Below are positions 1 to 7,397 of a stretch of 34,147 bases of DNA, in pieces. This DNA comes from Actinomycetota bacterium (lineage in GTDB: Bacteria > Actinomycetota > Actinomycetes > Streptosporangiales > Streptosporangiaceae). Position 1 is the first letter of the stretch; every line of letters starts with the position of its first letter. The position numbers were made by a program, and so were the translations under genes. The DNA lies in the NCBI GenBank assembly GCA_003168215.1, contig PMSW01000134.1, positions 1 to 34,147 on the forward strand. Reading direction: 5' to 3'. The notes below the pieces were generated by a model that made no database searches, was not told the DNA's origin, and worked only from the letters and a program-made list of their open reading frames with translations.

Positions 1-1
1 C

Positions 2-508
2 CGCGTGGCCGGCCTGCTGATCATTGACTCGCTCGGAGCCGTCGGCGATGGCGGCGTTGCCGAGATGGGCCAGGAGCTGATAGCACGCCTCCTGCCCGAT
101 GCGGTTCCCCGTTTCCAGCAGGTGGCCGAGCGGATGTCGGGACCTGACGGCTGCGACGCCGACGCGCTGGAGTCCCTGGCCCTGCTGTGGCCCGGGTACT
201 TCGCGCGGCCCGAGAACGCACCGGTGATCCCGCCGGGAATTCGCACCTCACTGGCCGGCTACGTCGGAACCTTCACCTCAGTGGCTGGGCATCTCGCCGA
301 CGGCTCCCTGGCCCGCGCGCTTCGTGACCTCCGCGTGCCAGCGATCTTCCTGCCGGGTGCGCAGAGCCCGATGCCGGTCAGCCAGGGGGAGCAGACAGCC
401 GCTTTGCTGCCGGCATCCGAAGTGGTAATCGTTCCCGCAGCGGGTCACCTGCCCTGGCACGAGCAGCCCGCTGCGTGGCCGACGCGCTGTCCAGGATCCG
501 CAATATGA
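2..508 (+). CDS. alpha/beta hydrolase, C-terminal part (5' end outside window, probable frameshift)
   Basis: The frame is open from the window edge, so the nucleophile elbow and N-terminus lie upstream. The visible part runs from a beta strand (AGLLIIDSLG) through the cap helices to the strand-His region VIVPAAGHLPWHEQP, where the His of GHLPWHE is the expected catalytic histidine of the alpha/beta hydrolase fold. After HEQP the frame gives a short unlikely tail and stops at 506-508. The next frame continues as CVADALSRIRNMTGDLEPAG and stops at 532-534, which is a normal last helix for this family. One base therefore appears to be missing near 470, either a real mutation or a sequence error. 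The substrate cannot be told. The next gene is convergent. Confidence 0.8.
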   Translation, partial: RVAGLLIIDSLGAVGDGGVAEMGQELIARLLPDAVPRFQQVAERMSGPDGCDADALESLALLWPGYFARPENAPVIPPGIRTSLAGYVGTFTSVAGHLADGSLARALRDLRVPAIFLPGAQSPMPVSQGEQTAALLPASEVVIVPAAGHLPWHEQPAAWPTRCPGSAI

Positions 509-548
509 CCGGCGATCTGGAGCCCGCCGGGTAGCGGTGTTCCGGTGA

Positions 549-2168
549 CTAGGCGCTGTCGATCACCACCGACACGCCCGGATAGCCGCTCGCCCCGTTC
601 GGTGCCGGCTGGGCCTGCACGGCTGTCTGGGTATAGCCCGTCTTGTCGGTTGCCCGGGCCTGGAGCAGGTGGTTACCCGGAGTCGCATCCCACTCCCAGA
701 CCCACTGCCGCCAGGTATCGATGTCGGGAACCGCCGCCAGTCGCGCCTCGTGCCACGGCCCGCCGTCGGCCCTTGCCTCCACCGCGGCGATCCCCTTGTG
801 CTGCGCCCAGGCGACGCCAGCGACGGCGATCGTGCCTGCCTTCAGCGTGGTCAGCCCGTTCGGGACGTCGATCCGAGACTCCGTCTTGATCGGCGCCTGC
901 TGGTCCCAGCCGCGTACCGTCCAGTAAGCGTGGTTCGCGGCGAACGTGGTCACCTCGATATCGGTGATCCACTTACACGCCGACACGTACCCGTACAGGC
1001 CGGGCACGACCATCCGGACGGGAAAGCCGTGCTCGACTGGCAGCGCAGTGCCGTTCATCGCGACGGCCAGCATGGCGTCCCTGCCGTCCATGACGGTCTG
1101 CAGCGGAGTGCCGGAGGTAAAGCCGTCGACGGACGTGCACAGCAGCTGGTCGGCGCCAGCCCGCGCCCCGGCCTCGCGAAGCAGGCTGGCGACGCTGGCA
1201 CCCAGCCAGCGCGCATTGCCCACGTAGGGTCCACCGACGGGGTTGGAGACACAGCAGAGCGTGATGTAGTCCTCGGTCAGCGGGCGGCGGATCAGCTCCT
1301 TGAAGCTGATCTCGAGTTCCTTCTCGACCATGCCGTGGATCCGCAGGCTCCAGGCGGACGGCGGCACTTCCGGCAGCACGATGGCGGTGTCGACCCGGTA
1401 GAAGTTGTTGTTGGGAGTGATGAACGGGCTCAGCCCGGGGATGTTGAAATGGGTGCCGGCCGGGAGCACGGGGCCAGGGCGCACGGGCCTGGGCACCTTC
1501 AGCGACCGCTGCGCAAGCGCCACGCTTGATCGTTCCGAGAGAAGCCGGCCGCCAAGGCCGGCGACCGCCGCCGTGCCCGCGGCCGCCGCGCCGGTCAGCA
1601 GGAAGCTCCTGCGCTCAGGCTGCACGCGCCGGCCCGGCGGCCCGGGCCGGGACGACCGCGAGGGCGGCCCCGGCGGCGTGCCCCCGCCAGCGCGAGGGCG
1701 GGCCCGCGGCTGCCTGGTCGTGGCACCGCCGGCGGCACGTACCAGGTAGTACAGCGCGATAGCGCCGGTGAGCGTCCCGGCCAGGGTCGGCAGCACGTCG
1801 GCGGCCGTGGAATCCGGCCTGGTCGTCGCTGCAATCAGGCCGACAGCCGCGAAGACCCCCAGCCCTGCCATGCCGTAGGAGAGCCTGCGGACAGCCACTG
1901 CCCCGATCCCGGCCGCGAAGATCGCGAGTACTACCAGGATGCCGCTGACCAGGACCAGCTTGTCGTTCGAGCCGAACGCGGTGATCGCGAAGTCCTTGAC
2001 GGATGGCGGGGTAAAGTCAATCGACAGGCTGCCGACCGCCACTACCGGCGAGCCGTCCGGGCCAGTGATCCCGGCTACCAGCTGGCCTACCCCGATCGAC
2101 ACCGCAGCGGTCAGCAGGCCGGCGATCAGGCCCCGCCCGGTGAGCCATTTGTTTTGATCAATAGCCAC
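549..2168 (-). CDS. membrane-anchored molybdopterin-dependent oxidoreductase (sulfite oxidase fold)
   Basis: The protein is 539 aa from the chosen start. It has four membrane segments (about residues 11-32, 72-92, 98-116, 127-144), a Pro/Arg-rich linker, a Tat-like hydrophobic stretch with RRSFLL near 187, then the oxidoreductase domain. The domain contains YITLCCVSNPVGG, where one Cys (305/306) should ligate molybdenum as in SUOX/YedY enzymes, and a C-terminal Mo-Co dimerisation domain. The domain is probably outside the membrane; its substrate is unknown. ATG 2228 and GTG 2195 (preceded by GGAAAGG) are alternative starts. I chose GTG 2168 because a promoter like that of sigK ends exactly seven bases before it, implying a leaderless mRNA. 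It is divergent from sigK-rskA and probably in that regulon. Confidence 0.88.
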   Translation of the reverse strand: MAIDQNKWLTGRGLIAGLLTAAVSIGVGQLVAGITGPDGSPVVAVGSLSIDFTPPSVKDFAITAFGSNDKLVLVSGILVVLAIFAAGIGAVAVRRLSYGMAGLGVFAAVGLIAATTRPDSTAADVLPTLAGTLTGAIALYYLVRAAGGATTRQPRARPRAGGGTPPGPPSRSSRPGPPGRRVQPERRSFLLTGAAAAGTAAVAGLGGRLLSERSSVALAQRSLKVPRPVRPGPVLPAGTHFNIPGLSPFITPNNNFYRVDTAIVLPEVPPSAWSLRIHGMVEKELEISFKELIRRPLTEDYITLCCVSNPVGGPYVGNARWLGASVASLLREAGARAGADQLLCTSVDGFTSGTPLQTVMDGRDAMLAVAMNGTALPVEHGFPVRMVVPGLYGYVSACKWITDIEVTTFAANHAYWTVRGWDQQAPIKTESRIDVPNGLTTLKAGTIAVAGVAWAQHKGIAAVEARADGGPWHEARLAAVPDIDTWRQWVWEWDATPGNHLLQARATDKTGYTQTAVQAQPAPNGASGYPGVSVVIDSA

Positions 2169-2202
2169 AGTAGTTATTCGTCGCTGCGCCGGCACCGGAT
2201 TG
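2169..2202 (-). promoter_or_regulatory. SigK-type promoter of the molybdopterin oxidoreductase
   Basis: On the minus strand CAATCC (2197-2202), a 15-base spacer, ACGAAT (2176-2181) and seven bases lead to GTG 2168. The same arrangement precedes sigK. The mycobacterial SigK consensus is CCATCC with CCGAAT, so both boxes are close. This is inferred from the match between the two promoters, without transcript data. Confidence 0.55.
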
Positions 2203-2292
2203 CCTTTCCGCTGGTAAAGCTTGACCATGAGGGCACCGGCCAGCCCCGGGCGCGCAGCCCGGGCCAGGCCGCGGCCGCGGCCACGAACGAAC

Positions 2293-2326
2293 CAAGCCGC
2301 GGTCGCGGTCGCTACGAATAAGAAGT
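2293..2326 (+). promoter_or_regulatory. SigK-type autoregulatory promoter of sigK
   Basis: CAAGCC (2293-2298), 15 bases, ACGAAT (2314-2319) and seven bases lead to GTG 2327. Compared with the divergent oxidoreductase promoter, 11 of 12 box positions agree and the spacing is the same. This suggests SigK transcribes its own gene and the neighbour. Confidence 0.55.
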
Positions 2327-2923
2327 GTGGGCATGTCTGACAGCCAGGAACTGCCTCAGCGCGGGCCGGCCGATGGCGCCGGGGCTGACGCCGACGCCGC
2401 GGTGCTGCTCGCCCACGTCGCCCGCGGCGACCAGATCGCCTTCGAGGAAGTGTACGACCTGATGGCCGGCCCGATACTCGGCATGGTCCGTGGCGTCGTC
2501 CGTGATGTGGCTCAGTCCGAGGAGGTCATGCAGGAAGTCCTGCTCGATCTTTGGCGGACCGCATCGCGGTTCGACAGCAGTAAGGGCAGCGCGATGGCCT
2601 GGGTGATGACCCTTGCGCACCGGCGCGCGGTGGACCGGGTCAGGTCAGAGCAGAAATCAGCGGAACGGGAGTTGCGTGCCGCATCAGCCCAGATCGACTA
2701 CGACGATGTGACGGAGGCCGTCGAGGCCACCATCGACCGCGAGCGGGTACGGCGCTGCCTGCGCTCGCTGACTGATCTCCAGCGCGAGTCGGTCACGCTG
2801 GCCTATTACGGCAGCTACAGCTACAGCGAGGTCGCCGGGCTGCTCGGCGTGGCCGTCGGCACGGTCAAGACGCGGATGCGGGACGGGCTGATCAGGCTCC
2901 GCGACTGCCTGGGGGTGGAGTGA
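2327..2923 (+). CDS. sigK: ECF sigma factor SigK
   Basis: 198-aa extracytoplasmic-function sigma factor. Region 2 is visible as FEEVYDLMAGPILGMVRGVV and EVMQEVLLDLWRTASRFD, followed by GSAMAWVMTLAHRRAVDRVR. Region 4 contains LTDLQRESVTLAYYGSYSYS and the helix-turn-helix VAGLLGVAVGTVKTRMRDGL. Length and motifs fit the SigK group. The start is GTG 2327 if the mRNA is leaderless; ATG 2333 preceded by AGAAG is the alternative. The stop codon overlaps the ATG of the anti-sigma gene, so the two are translated together. It should direct transcription of itself and the divergent oxidoreductase once released by RskA. Confidence 0.93.
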   Translation: MGMSDSQELPQRGPADGAGADADAAVLLAHVARGDQIAFEEVYDLMAGPILGMVRGVVRDVAQSEEVMQEVLLDLWRTASRFDSSKGSAMAWVMTLAHRRAVDRVRSEQKSAERELRAASAQIDYDDVTEAVEATIDRERVRRCLRSLTDLQRESVTLAYYGSYSYSEVAGLLGVAVGTVKTRMRDGLIRLRDCLGVE

Positions 2924-3711
2924 TGCGACGCGGCCAGAGCGATCTGCACACCCTCGCAGGCGCCTATGCGCTTGACGCAGTGCCGGACGGCGACCGGGCG
3001 CGCTTCGAGCGGCACCTCGGGCGCTGCGAGGCATGCGCGCAGGAGATCCGCGGCCTCCGCGAGGCGACCGCCAGGCTGGGCGCATCCGCCGCGGTCCGGC
3101 CGCGGGCCGAGCTGAAGACGCAGGCGCTGCGCGCGATCGCCCGGACCCGCCAGCTGCCGCCGCTCACCCGGGACGACGCGCCGGCCAGGCCGGGCTGGCG
3201 CGCTCGGCCGGGAGGCGGCCGGGCGGTATCCCGGCTCCGGCAGCGGCCCTGGGTGCCGCGCCTGGCCACCGCGCTTGCCGTCGGCTTCCTCGCGGTCGCG
3301 GTAGGGATGGGCGTGCTCGCCATCGGCGCCCGCCACCAGGTCGCCCAGGATCAGGACCGGGGCCACGCGATCGCCGCCGTGCTGAACGCATCGGACGTGA
3401 TCATGCTGACCGCCCGGGTGACCACCGGCGGAAACGCTACCGTGCTGGAGTCCCGCCACGAGCACTCGCTCGTGTTCACGGCGTCCGGCCTTCCCGCGCT
3501 GCCGCCGACCAGGAGCTACGAGCTGTGGCTGATGGGCCCTGGCGGGACCAGGCCCGCCGGGATGCTGCCACGTCCCCGCGCAGGCATGATCGGCCCGATG
3601 GTCGTCTCCGGCCTGGCCGCCGGCGACCGGATGGGCCTGACCGTGGAGCCCGCAGGGGGCTCGGCGCGGCCGACATCCGCCGCCATCCTGATTCTCCGCC
3701 TGGCTTCCTGA
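2923..3711 (+). CDS. rskA: anti-sigma factor RskA-like, membrane-bound
   Basis: 262-aa anti-sigma factor. The N-terminus is the cytoplasmic sigma-binding domain (LHTLAGAYALDAVPDGDRAR) with an HxxxCxxC motif (HLGRCEACA). One membrane helix lies near residues 108-133 (ALAVGFLAVAVGMGVLAIGA). The outer C-terminal domain (YELWLMGPGG, AGDRMGLTVEPAGGS) is the RskA-type extracytoplasmic domain. The ATG at 2923 overlaps the sigK stop and is preceded by GGGGGTGGAG. The family holds its sigma factor inactive until regulated proteolysis at the membrane; that mechanism is family knowledge, not seen here. Confidence 0.92.
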   Translation: MRRGQSDLHTLAGAYALDAVPDGDRARFERHLGRCEACAQEIRGLREATARLGASAAVRPRAELKTQALRAIARTRQLPPLTRDDAPARPGWRARPGGGRAVSRLRQRPWVPRLATALAVGFLAVAVGMGVLAIGARHQVAQDQDRGHAIAAVLNASDVIMLTARVTTGGNATVLESRHEHSLVFTASGLPALPPTRSYELWLMGPGGTRPAGMLPRPRAGMIGPMVVSGLAAGDRMGLTVEPAGGSARPTSAAILILRLAS

Positions 3712-3782
3712 CCGTCGCGATCCTCCGGCAGGGCACCCCGCGCGGACAACAGCGCCCGGCCGGCAGGCTAACGTGGGGATCC

Positions 3783-4526
3783 GTGAAAGCATCCCCCGAA
3801 GAGCAGCTGCGGCTGCTCGAACTGGCCGACCTCGATGCCGAACTCGGCCGGATTGATCATCGTCGGCAGGGCCTGCCCGAGCACGAGGAACTGCGCAAGC
3901 TGGAGGAGCGGGACGCCCAGCTTCGGGATTCCCTCGCCGCCCTGGAGGCCGAGGACGGTGACCTTAAGCGTGCCCAGGGAAAGGCGGAGTCGGACGTCGA
4001 CCAGGTCAGGAGCCGGGTCGACCGGGACCGCCAGCGGCTTGACGCCGGCCAGGTCTCCTCGCCGCGCGAGCTGGAAAACCTGCAGTCCGAGATCATCTCG
4101 CTGGAGCGCCGCCAGTCCGACCTGGAAGAAGTCGTGCTCGAGGTAATGGAGCGCAGGGAGACGGCCGAGCAGAACCGCGGCGCCGCCACGGCCGAGCGGG
4201 CGCAGCTCGCCGCAGCGCTCCTGGATGCCTCCGCCCGGCGGGACGTCGCTGTCGGCGAGCTGGCAGAGCAGGCCAGGAAGGCCGGCAGCAAGCGCGCCGA
4301 GGTGGCTGCGCAGGAGCCCGCCGAGGTGCTCGCCCTCTACGACCGGCTCCGGGCGCAGCACGGCGGGGTCGGCGCTGCCGCGCTGCGGCGCGGCCGCTGC
4401 GAAGGCTGCCATCTGTCCCTGAACACCGTCGATATCAACACCATCCGGGCGGCGCCGCCCGACGAGGTGCTCCGCTGCGAGGAATGCCGCCGGATCCTCG
4501 TCCGGACCGACGAGTCCGGGCTGTGA
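3783..4526 (+). CDS. C4-type zinc-ribbon coiled-coil protein (Rv2229c-like)
   Basis: 247 aa. Residues about 1-195 are heptad-rich coiled coil (LEERDAQLRDSLAALEAEDG, LEEVVLEVMERRETAEQNRG). The C-terminus is a zinc ribbon with two CxxC pairs, CEGCHLSL and CEECRRIL. Length and layout match the actinobacterial family that stands before the RNase H/phosphatase gene. The family is thought to have a nucleic-acid-related role, but its function is not established. GTG 3783 is preceded by GTGGGGATCC. Its stop overlaps the next start by four bases (GTGA), so the two genes form an operon. Confidence 0.9.
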   Translation: MKASPEEQLRLLELADLDAELGRIDHRRQGLPEHEELRKLEERDAQLRDSLAALEAEDGDLKRAQGKAESDVDQVRSRVDRDRQRLDAGQVSSPRELENLQSEIISLERRQSDLEEVVLEVMERRETAEQNRGAATAERAQLAAALLDASARRDVAVGELAEQARKAGSKRAEVAAQEPAEVLALYDRLRAQHGGVGAAALRRGRCEGCHLSLNTVDINTIRAAPPDEVLRCEECRRILVRTDESGL

Positions 4527-5680
4527 CGCGCAAGCTCATCGTCGAGGCCGATGGCGGTTCCCGGGGCAATCCGGGCCCGGCAGGCTTCGGCGCGCTCGTC
4601 CGCGACGCGGTGACCGGCGAGGTGCTCAGGGAGGCCTGCGGCAGCCTCGGCATCGCCACCAACAACGTGGCCGAGTACTCCGGGCTGATCGCCGGCCTGC
4701 GCGCCGCGGCGGAACTAGCCGTCGGGGCCGACGTCGAGGTGCGGATGGACGCCAAGCTGGTCGTCGAGCAGATGTCGGGACGCTGGCAGATCAAGCACCA
4801 GAACCTGCGTACCCTCGCCCGGACCGCGCAGGAGGCGGCGGGCCGGCTGGGCCGGGTTAGTTACGTCTGGGTGCCCAGGGCACGGAACGCGCACGCCGAC
4901 CGGCTCGCGAATCAGGCCATGGATGCTGCCGGAGGAGATGAGCCTGGCGGGGGAGACGGACAGGGAAAGGCCCGTTCTGGCAGGGTTTTGACTGATTCCT
5001 CCGCGGCGGGGCCTGACCTGGCCCAGCCGCTCTCCCCCGGCTGGGCGCAGGCCGAAGGCCAGCCGACCACCACCATCCTGCTCCGCCACGGCCAGACGGA
5101 ATACTCCGCCGAGCGCCGGTTCGCCGGCCGCGGCGACATCGCGCTGACCGATACCGGCAGGCGCCAGGCGGCCGCGGCGGCTGACCGGCTGACGGCCCGG
5201 GGGATCGACGCGATCGTGACGTCCCCGCTGCAGCGTGCCCGCCGGACCGCCGAGGCCGTGGCCACCGCAACCGGCGCTCCGCTGACCGTCGATGACGACC
5301 TGGCAGAGACTGACTTCGGCAAGTGGGAGGGCCTGACCTTCGGCGAGGTGTCCGAGCGCTGGCCGGAGGAGATGGCCGCCTGGCTGGCCAGCACGGACGT
5401 GGCACCGCCCGGCGGCGAGAGCCTCGCCGACGCCGGACGGCGGGTGCTTGCCGCGCTGGACCGGCTGCTCGCCGCGCACCCGCGCCGGACCTTGCTGCTG
5501 GTCAGCCACGTCACGCCGATCAAGACGATCGCCTGCCGGGCGCTCCTGGCACCGCCAGCCGCACTGTTCCGCATCCACCTTGATGTGGCGTCGCTGACGG
5601 AAATCGACTGGTTCGCCGACGGTCCCGTCCTGCTCCGGTCGCTCAACGACACCGCGCACCTGCGGCAGCCCGGGGGATAG
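4523..5680 (+). CDS. bifunctional RNase H / histidine phosphatase
   Basis: 385-aa fusion. The N-terminal RNase HI domain has its four acidic residues at D10 (EADGGSRGNPG), E51 (NNVAEYSGL), D76 (VRMDAKLVVEQM) and D126 (NAHADRLAN). A Gly-rich linker (about 134-180) leads to a histidine phosphatase domain: R188-H189 (LLRHGQTEYS), SPLQRARRTAE, AETDFGKWEG and VSHVTPIK. The N-terminal half should cleave RNA in RNA/DNA hybrids. The C-terminal half resembles acid phosphatases and alpha-ribazole phosphatases of cobalamin synthesis. The layout matches Rv2228c of M. tuberculosis. It starts at GTG 4523, overlapping the previous stop, and is followed by rnpB as in mycobacteria. Confidence 0.95.
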   Translation: MTRKLIVEADGGSRGNPGPAGFGALVRDAVTGEVLREACGSLGIATNNVAEYSGLIAGLRAAAELAVGADVEVRMDAKLVVEQMSGRWQIKHQNLRTLARTAQEAAGRLGRVSYVWVPRARNAHADRLANQAMDAAGGDEPGGGDGQGKARSGRVLTDSSAAGPDLAQPLSPGWAQAEGQPTTTILLRHGQTEYSAERRFAGRGDIALTDTGRRQAAAAADRLTARGIDAIVTSPLQRARRTAEAVATATGAPLTVDDDLAETDFGKWEGLTFGEVSERWPEEMAAWLASTDVAPPGGESLADAGRRVLAALDRLLAAHPRRTLLLVSHVTPIKTIACRALLAPPAALFRIHLDVASLTEIDWFADGPVLLRSLNDTAHLRQPGG

Positions 5681-5753
5681 CGCACCGCCGGCGATCGGGC
5701 CGCGGGTGCTCTTGAGCCGGCCGGGGCGATGCGCGCGACGGGCGGTAAGGCAC

Positions 5754-5759
5754 TATCCT
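5754..5759 (+). promoter_or_regulatory. possible -10 box of rnpB
   Basis: TATCCT lies seven bases before the expected 5' end of the RNase P RNA. No convincing -35 box is visible at normal spacing. Confidence 0.35.
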
Positions 5760-5765
5760 CGGGGC

Positions 5766-6142
5766 AGCGGCGGGCGAGCCGACCGGGCGGCCGCGCCGCG
5801 TCATGGCCTCCATGGCGCGGGGAGGAAGGTCCGGGCTCCGCAGGGCAGGGTGGTCGGTAACGCCGACCCGGGGTGACCCGCGGGAAAGTGCCACAGAAAA
5901 CAGACCGCCTCCGGCCTGGCCGGGGGTAAGGGTGAAACGGTGGTGTAAGAGACCACCAGCGCCCGGGGTGACCCGGGCGGCTTGGTAAACCCCACCCGGA
6001 GCAAGGTCAAGAGGGTTCCGCGGTTTCGGCCGCGGGCCTGCGCGAGTGCTTGAGGGCGGCCCGCCCGATGCTCGCGGGTAGACCGCACGAGGCTGCCAGC
6101 AATGGCAGTCCCAGATGGATGGCCGCCGGCCCGCGCAAGCGG
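5766..6142 (+). ncRNA. rnpB: RNase P RNA, 3'-truncated
   Basis: Type A RNase P RNA, the catalytic RNA that cuts 5' leaders from pre-tRNA. Recognised landmarks in order: the P1 5' strand (5767-5785), GAGGAAGGTCCGGGCTCC (5822-5839), CACAGAAAACAGACCGCC (5892-5909), AGGGTGAAACGGTGG, GTAAGAGACCACC, the GTGA-loop hairpin (5963-5983), CCCGGAGCAAGGTCAAGAGG, TGCTTGAGGGC, and AGATGGATGGCCGCC (6113-6127). After the hairpin CCCGCGCAAGCGGG (6130-6143) the conserved ACAGAACCCGG block and the P1 3' strand should follow. Instead the sequence becomes the end of a BON-domain gene. A good P1 3' strand exists at 23357-23375. As it stands this copy cannot form P1 in cis and is probably not functional. Confidence 0.9.
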
Positions 6143-6545
6143 GTCGCTGTCGTCGGGAATCAGCGCGTAGCGGTCCAGGGCGTCCTGGACGTTGAGGCTG
6201 ACGTCGATCGGGTCCGCGTCGGTGCTGATCGCGATGTCGTCCTTGACGTTGCGGACGCCGGTCAGCACGGCTAATGCCTGCCCGGCTGCGGTCCGCTCGG
6301 TGCCGTAGGTCACGGTGCCGGTGAGGGTGATGTTGCCGTTATTCGCGCTCGCCTCGATGCTATCCGGCACGGCGATGTTCAGCGTGAGCGCGTTGTTCGC
6401 CACCGTGGTCAGCGTTGCGTCGTCACGGTAGTCCTCGGCAGACAGCACGACCTCGAGGTGGTTCTGCAGCTTCTTCACGCCGGCGACCCGCCGCGCCGCC
6501 GCGGCTGCCTCCAGGTACTGCGGGTAGCTGGGCACGGTGCCGCGC
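6143..6545 (-). pseudogene. BON-domain protein fragment, truncated at both ends
   Basis: The minus-strand frame encodes the end of one BON domain (GTVPSYPQYLEAAAAARRVA, GVKKLQNHLEVVL), a complete second one (DATLTTVANNALTLNIAVPD, ITLTGTVTYGTERTAAGQAL, GVRNVKDDIAI) and the start of a third (VSLNVQDALDRYALIPDDSD). Proteins of this type normally carry two or three whole BON repeats. The first is cut near 6545 and the third near 6143, exactly where rnpB also breaks. The frame stays open beyond both ends, but the added residues are antisense to rnpB or unrelated. This is a recombined relic, not a working gene. Confidence 0.7.
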
Positions 6546-6933
6546 CATAGGTACGGGCTATCAGCAGGTGATGCACGGATCCGCGTGCTTAGGGCAAGCA
6601 CCATGGCCCGTTCTGATAAAGAAATGCTGCGGCAGGCATTGTGGGCCGCAGCGACTGCAGCTACGCCGCCGTGCGCGCGAGCCGCTCGGTGTCGTCGCGG
6701 TAGCGAACCTCGGCGGCCGGGACGTGGACGTCATCTGCGCGCGCCTGATCGCTGCCGATCCGGCCGACGACAGGCCCTGGGTGAGTGGTTATCGTCAAAT
6801 GACGTATGCCGTTGGCCGCCGGTCCCGCGTGCAATGTGTTTTCGGCCTGCACCACTACTGGTGTCCGGGCCTCGTGCAAGCACCACGGTCCGTTCGGCCT
6901 GAAAACTTTTCACGAAGTACGGGCGGCACCTTG
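6546..6933. other. non-coding or degraded stretch with a 20-base direct repeat
   Basis: No recognisable gene. A short minus-strand frame (6661-6879, 72 aa) matches no family I know. A 20-base direct repeat with two mismatches lies at 6593-6612 (GCAAGCACCATGGCCCGTTC) and 6879-6898 (GCAAGCACCACGGTCCGTTC). It may mark the ends of a small lost element or a local duplication. Confidence 0.4.
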
Positions 6934-7262
6934 TCGAGCTGAACCGGGCCATCGCCGTGGCCGAGCTCGAAGGACCCGAGGCGGGCCTGACCGTGCTCGA
7001 CGGCCTCGAACTCGATCACTACCGCTACTTCCACTCCGCTCGCGCCGAGCTACTGCGCCGCGCCGGCCGTGATGATGAGGCCGGGGACGCGTACCGGCGA
7101 GCCCTCGACCTCGCGCAAACCGACGCCGAGCGGCGATCCCTTCAGAACCAGCTCGCCCGACTGAGACCCCCGAATGACCGTGAGACTGGGACACCGATCC
7201 CCAACCGGGGCTCGGGAACCGAGTCAGTGCCAGCGACCCGGACCGCGACGCCATGTGGATGA
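6934..7262 (+). pseudogene. C-terminal fragment of an ECF sigma factor with TPR-like tail (ECF42 type)
   Basis: The frame begins abruptly with VELNRAIAVAELEGPEAGLT and continues LDHYRYFHSARAELLRRAGR, DEAGDAYRRALDLAQTDAER, RSLQNQLARL. This is the helical C-terminal extension of the sigma factors often found beside YCII/DGPF-domain genes. The sigma regions 2 and 4 that should precede it are absent, and nothing upstream restores them. After about 7170 the residues no longer fit the family. It is a relic of an inserted or deleted gene. Confidence 0.6.
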
Positions 7263-7397
7263 GGTTCATGCTGCGCCACTGATCATGGTCGGCGTGGGGT
7301 GTCGATGGCGATTCAGTGCATCGCGGCAACCGGCATGCCCTCGGGTGAGCGCGGTGGTAGCGATGGCAGGGGGAGTGCACTGGCGTCGCGGAGCCGG

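Noticed and set aside
3033-4526. 497-aa frame running through rskA into the zinc-ribbon gene
   Set aside because: The first part is a high-GC shadow of rskA; the real gene starts at GTG 3783.
5801-6142. C-terminal 110 residues of the long minus-strand BON ORF
   Set aside because: They are antisense to rnpB; similar peptides (GRPQALAQA, GTLLTLL, GFTKPP) recur opposite relic B and partly opposite relic A, because the RNA sequence is repeated, not because of a protein repeat.
5754-6142. Permuted RNA such as a two-piece tmRNA instead of rnpB
   Set aside because: The conserved blocks and their order are those of type A RNase P RNA, and the place after the RNase H fusion matches rnpB; no tRNA-like end is present.
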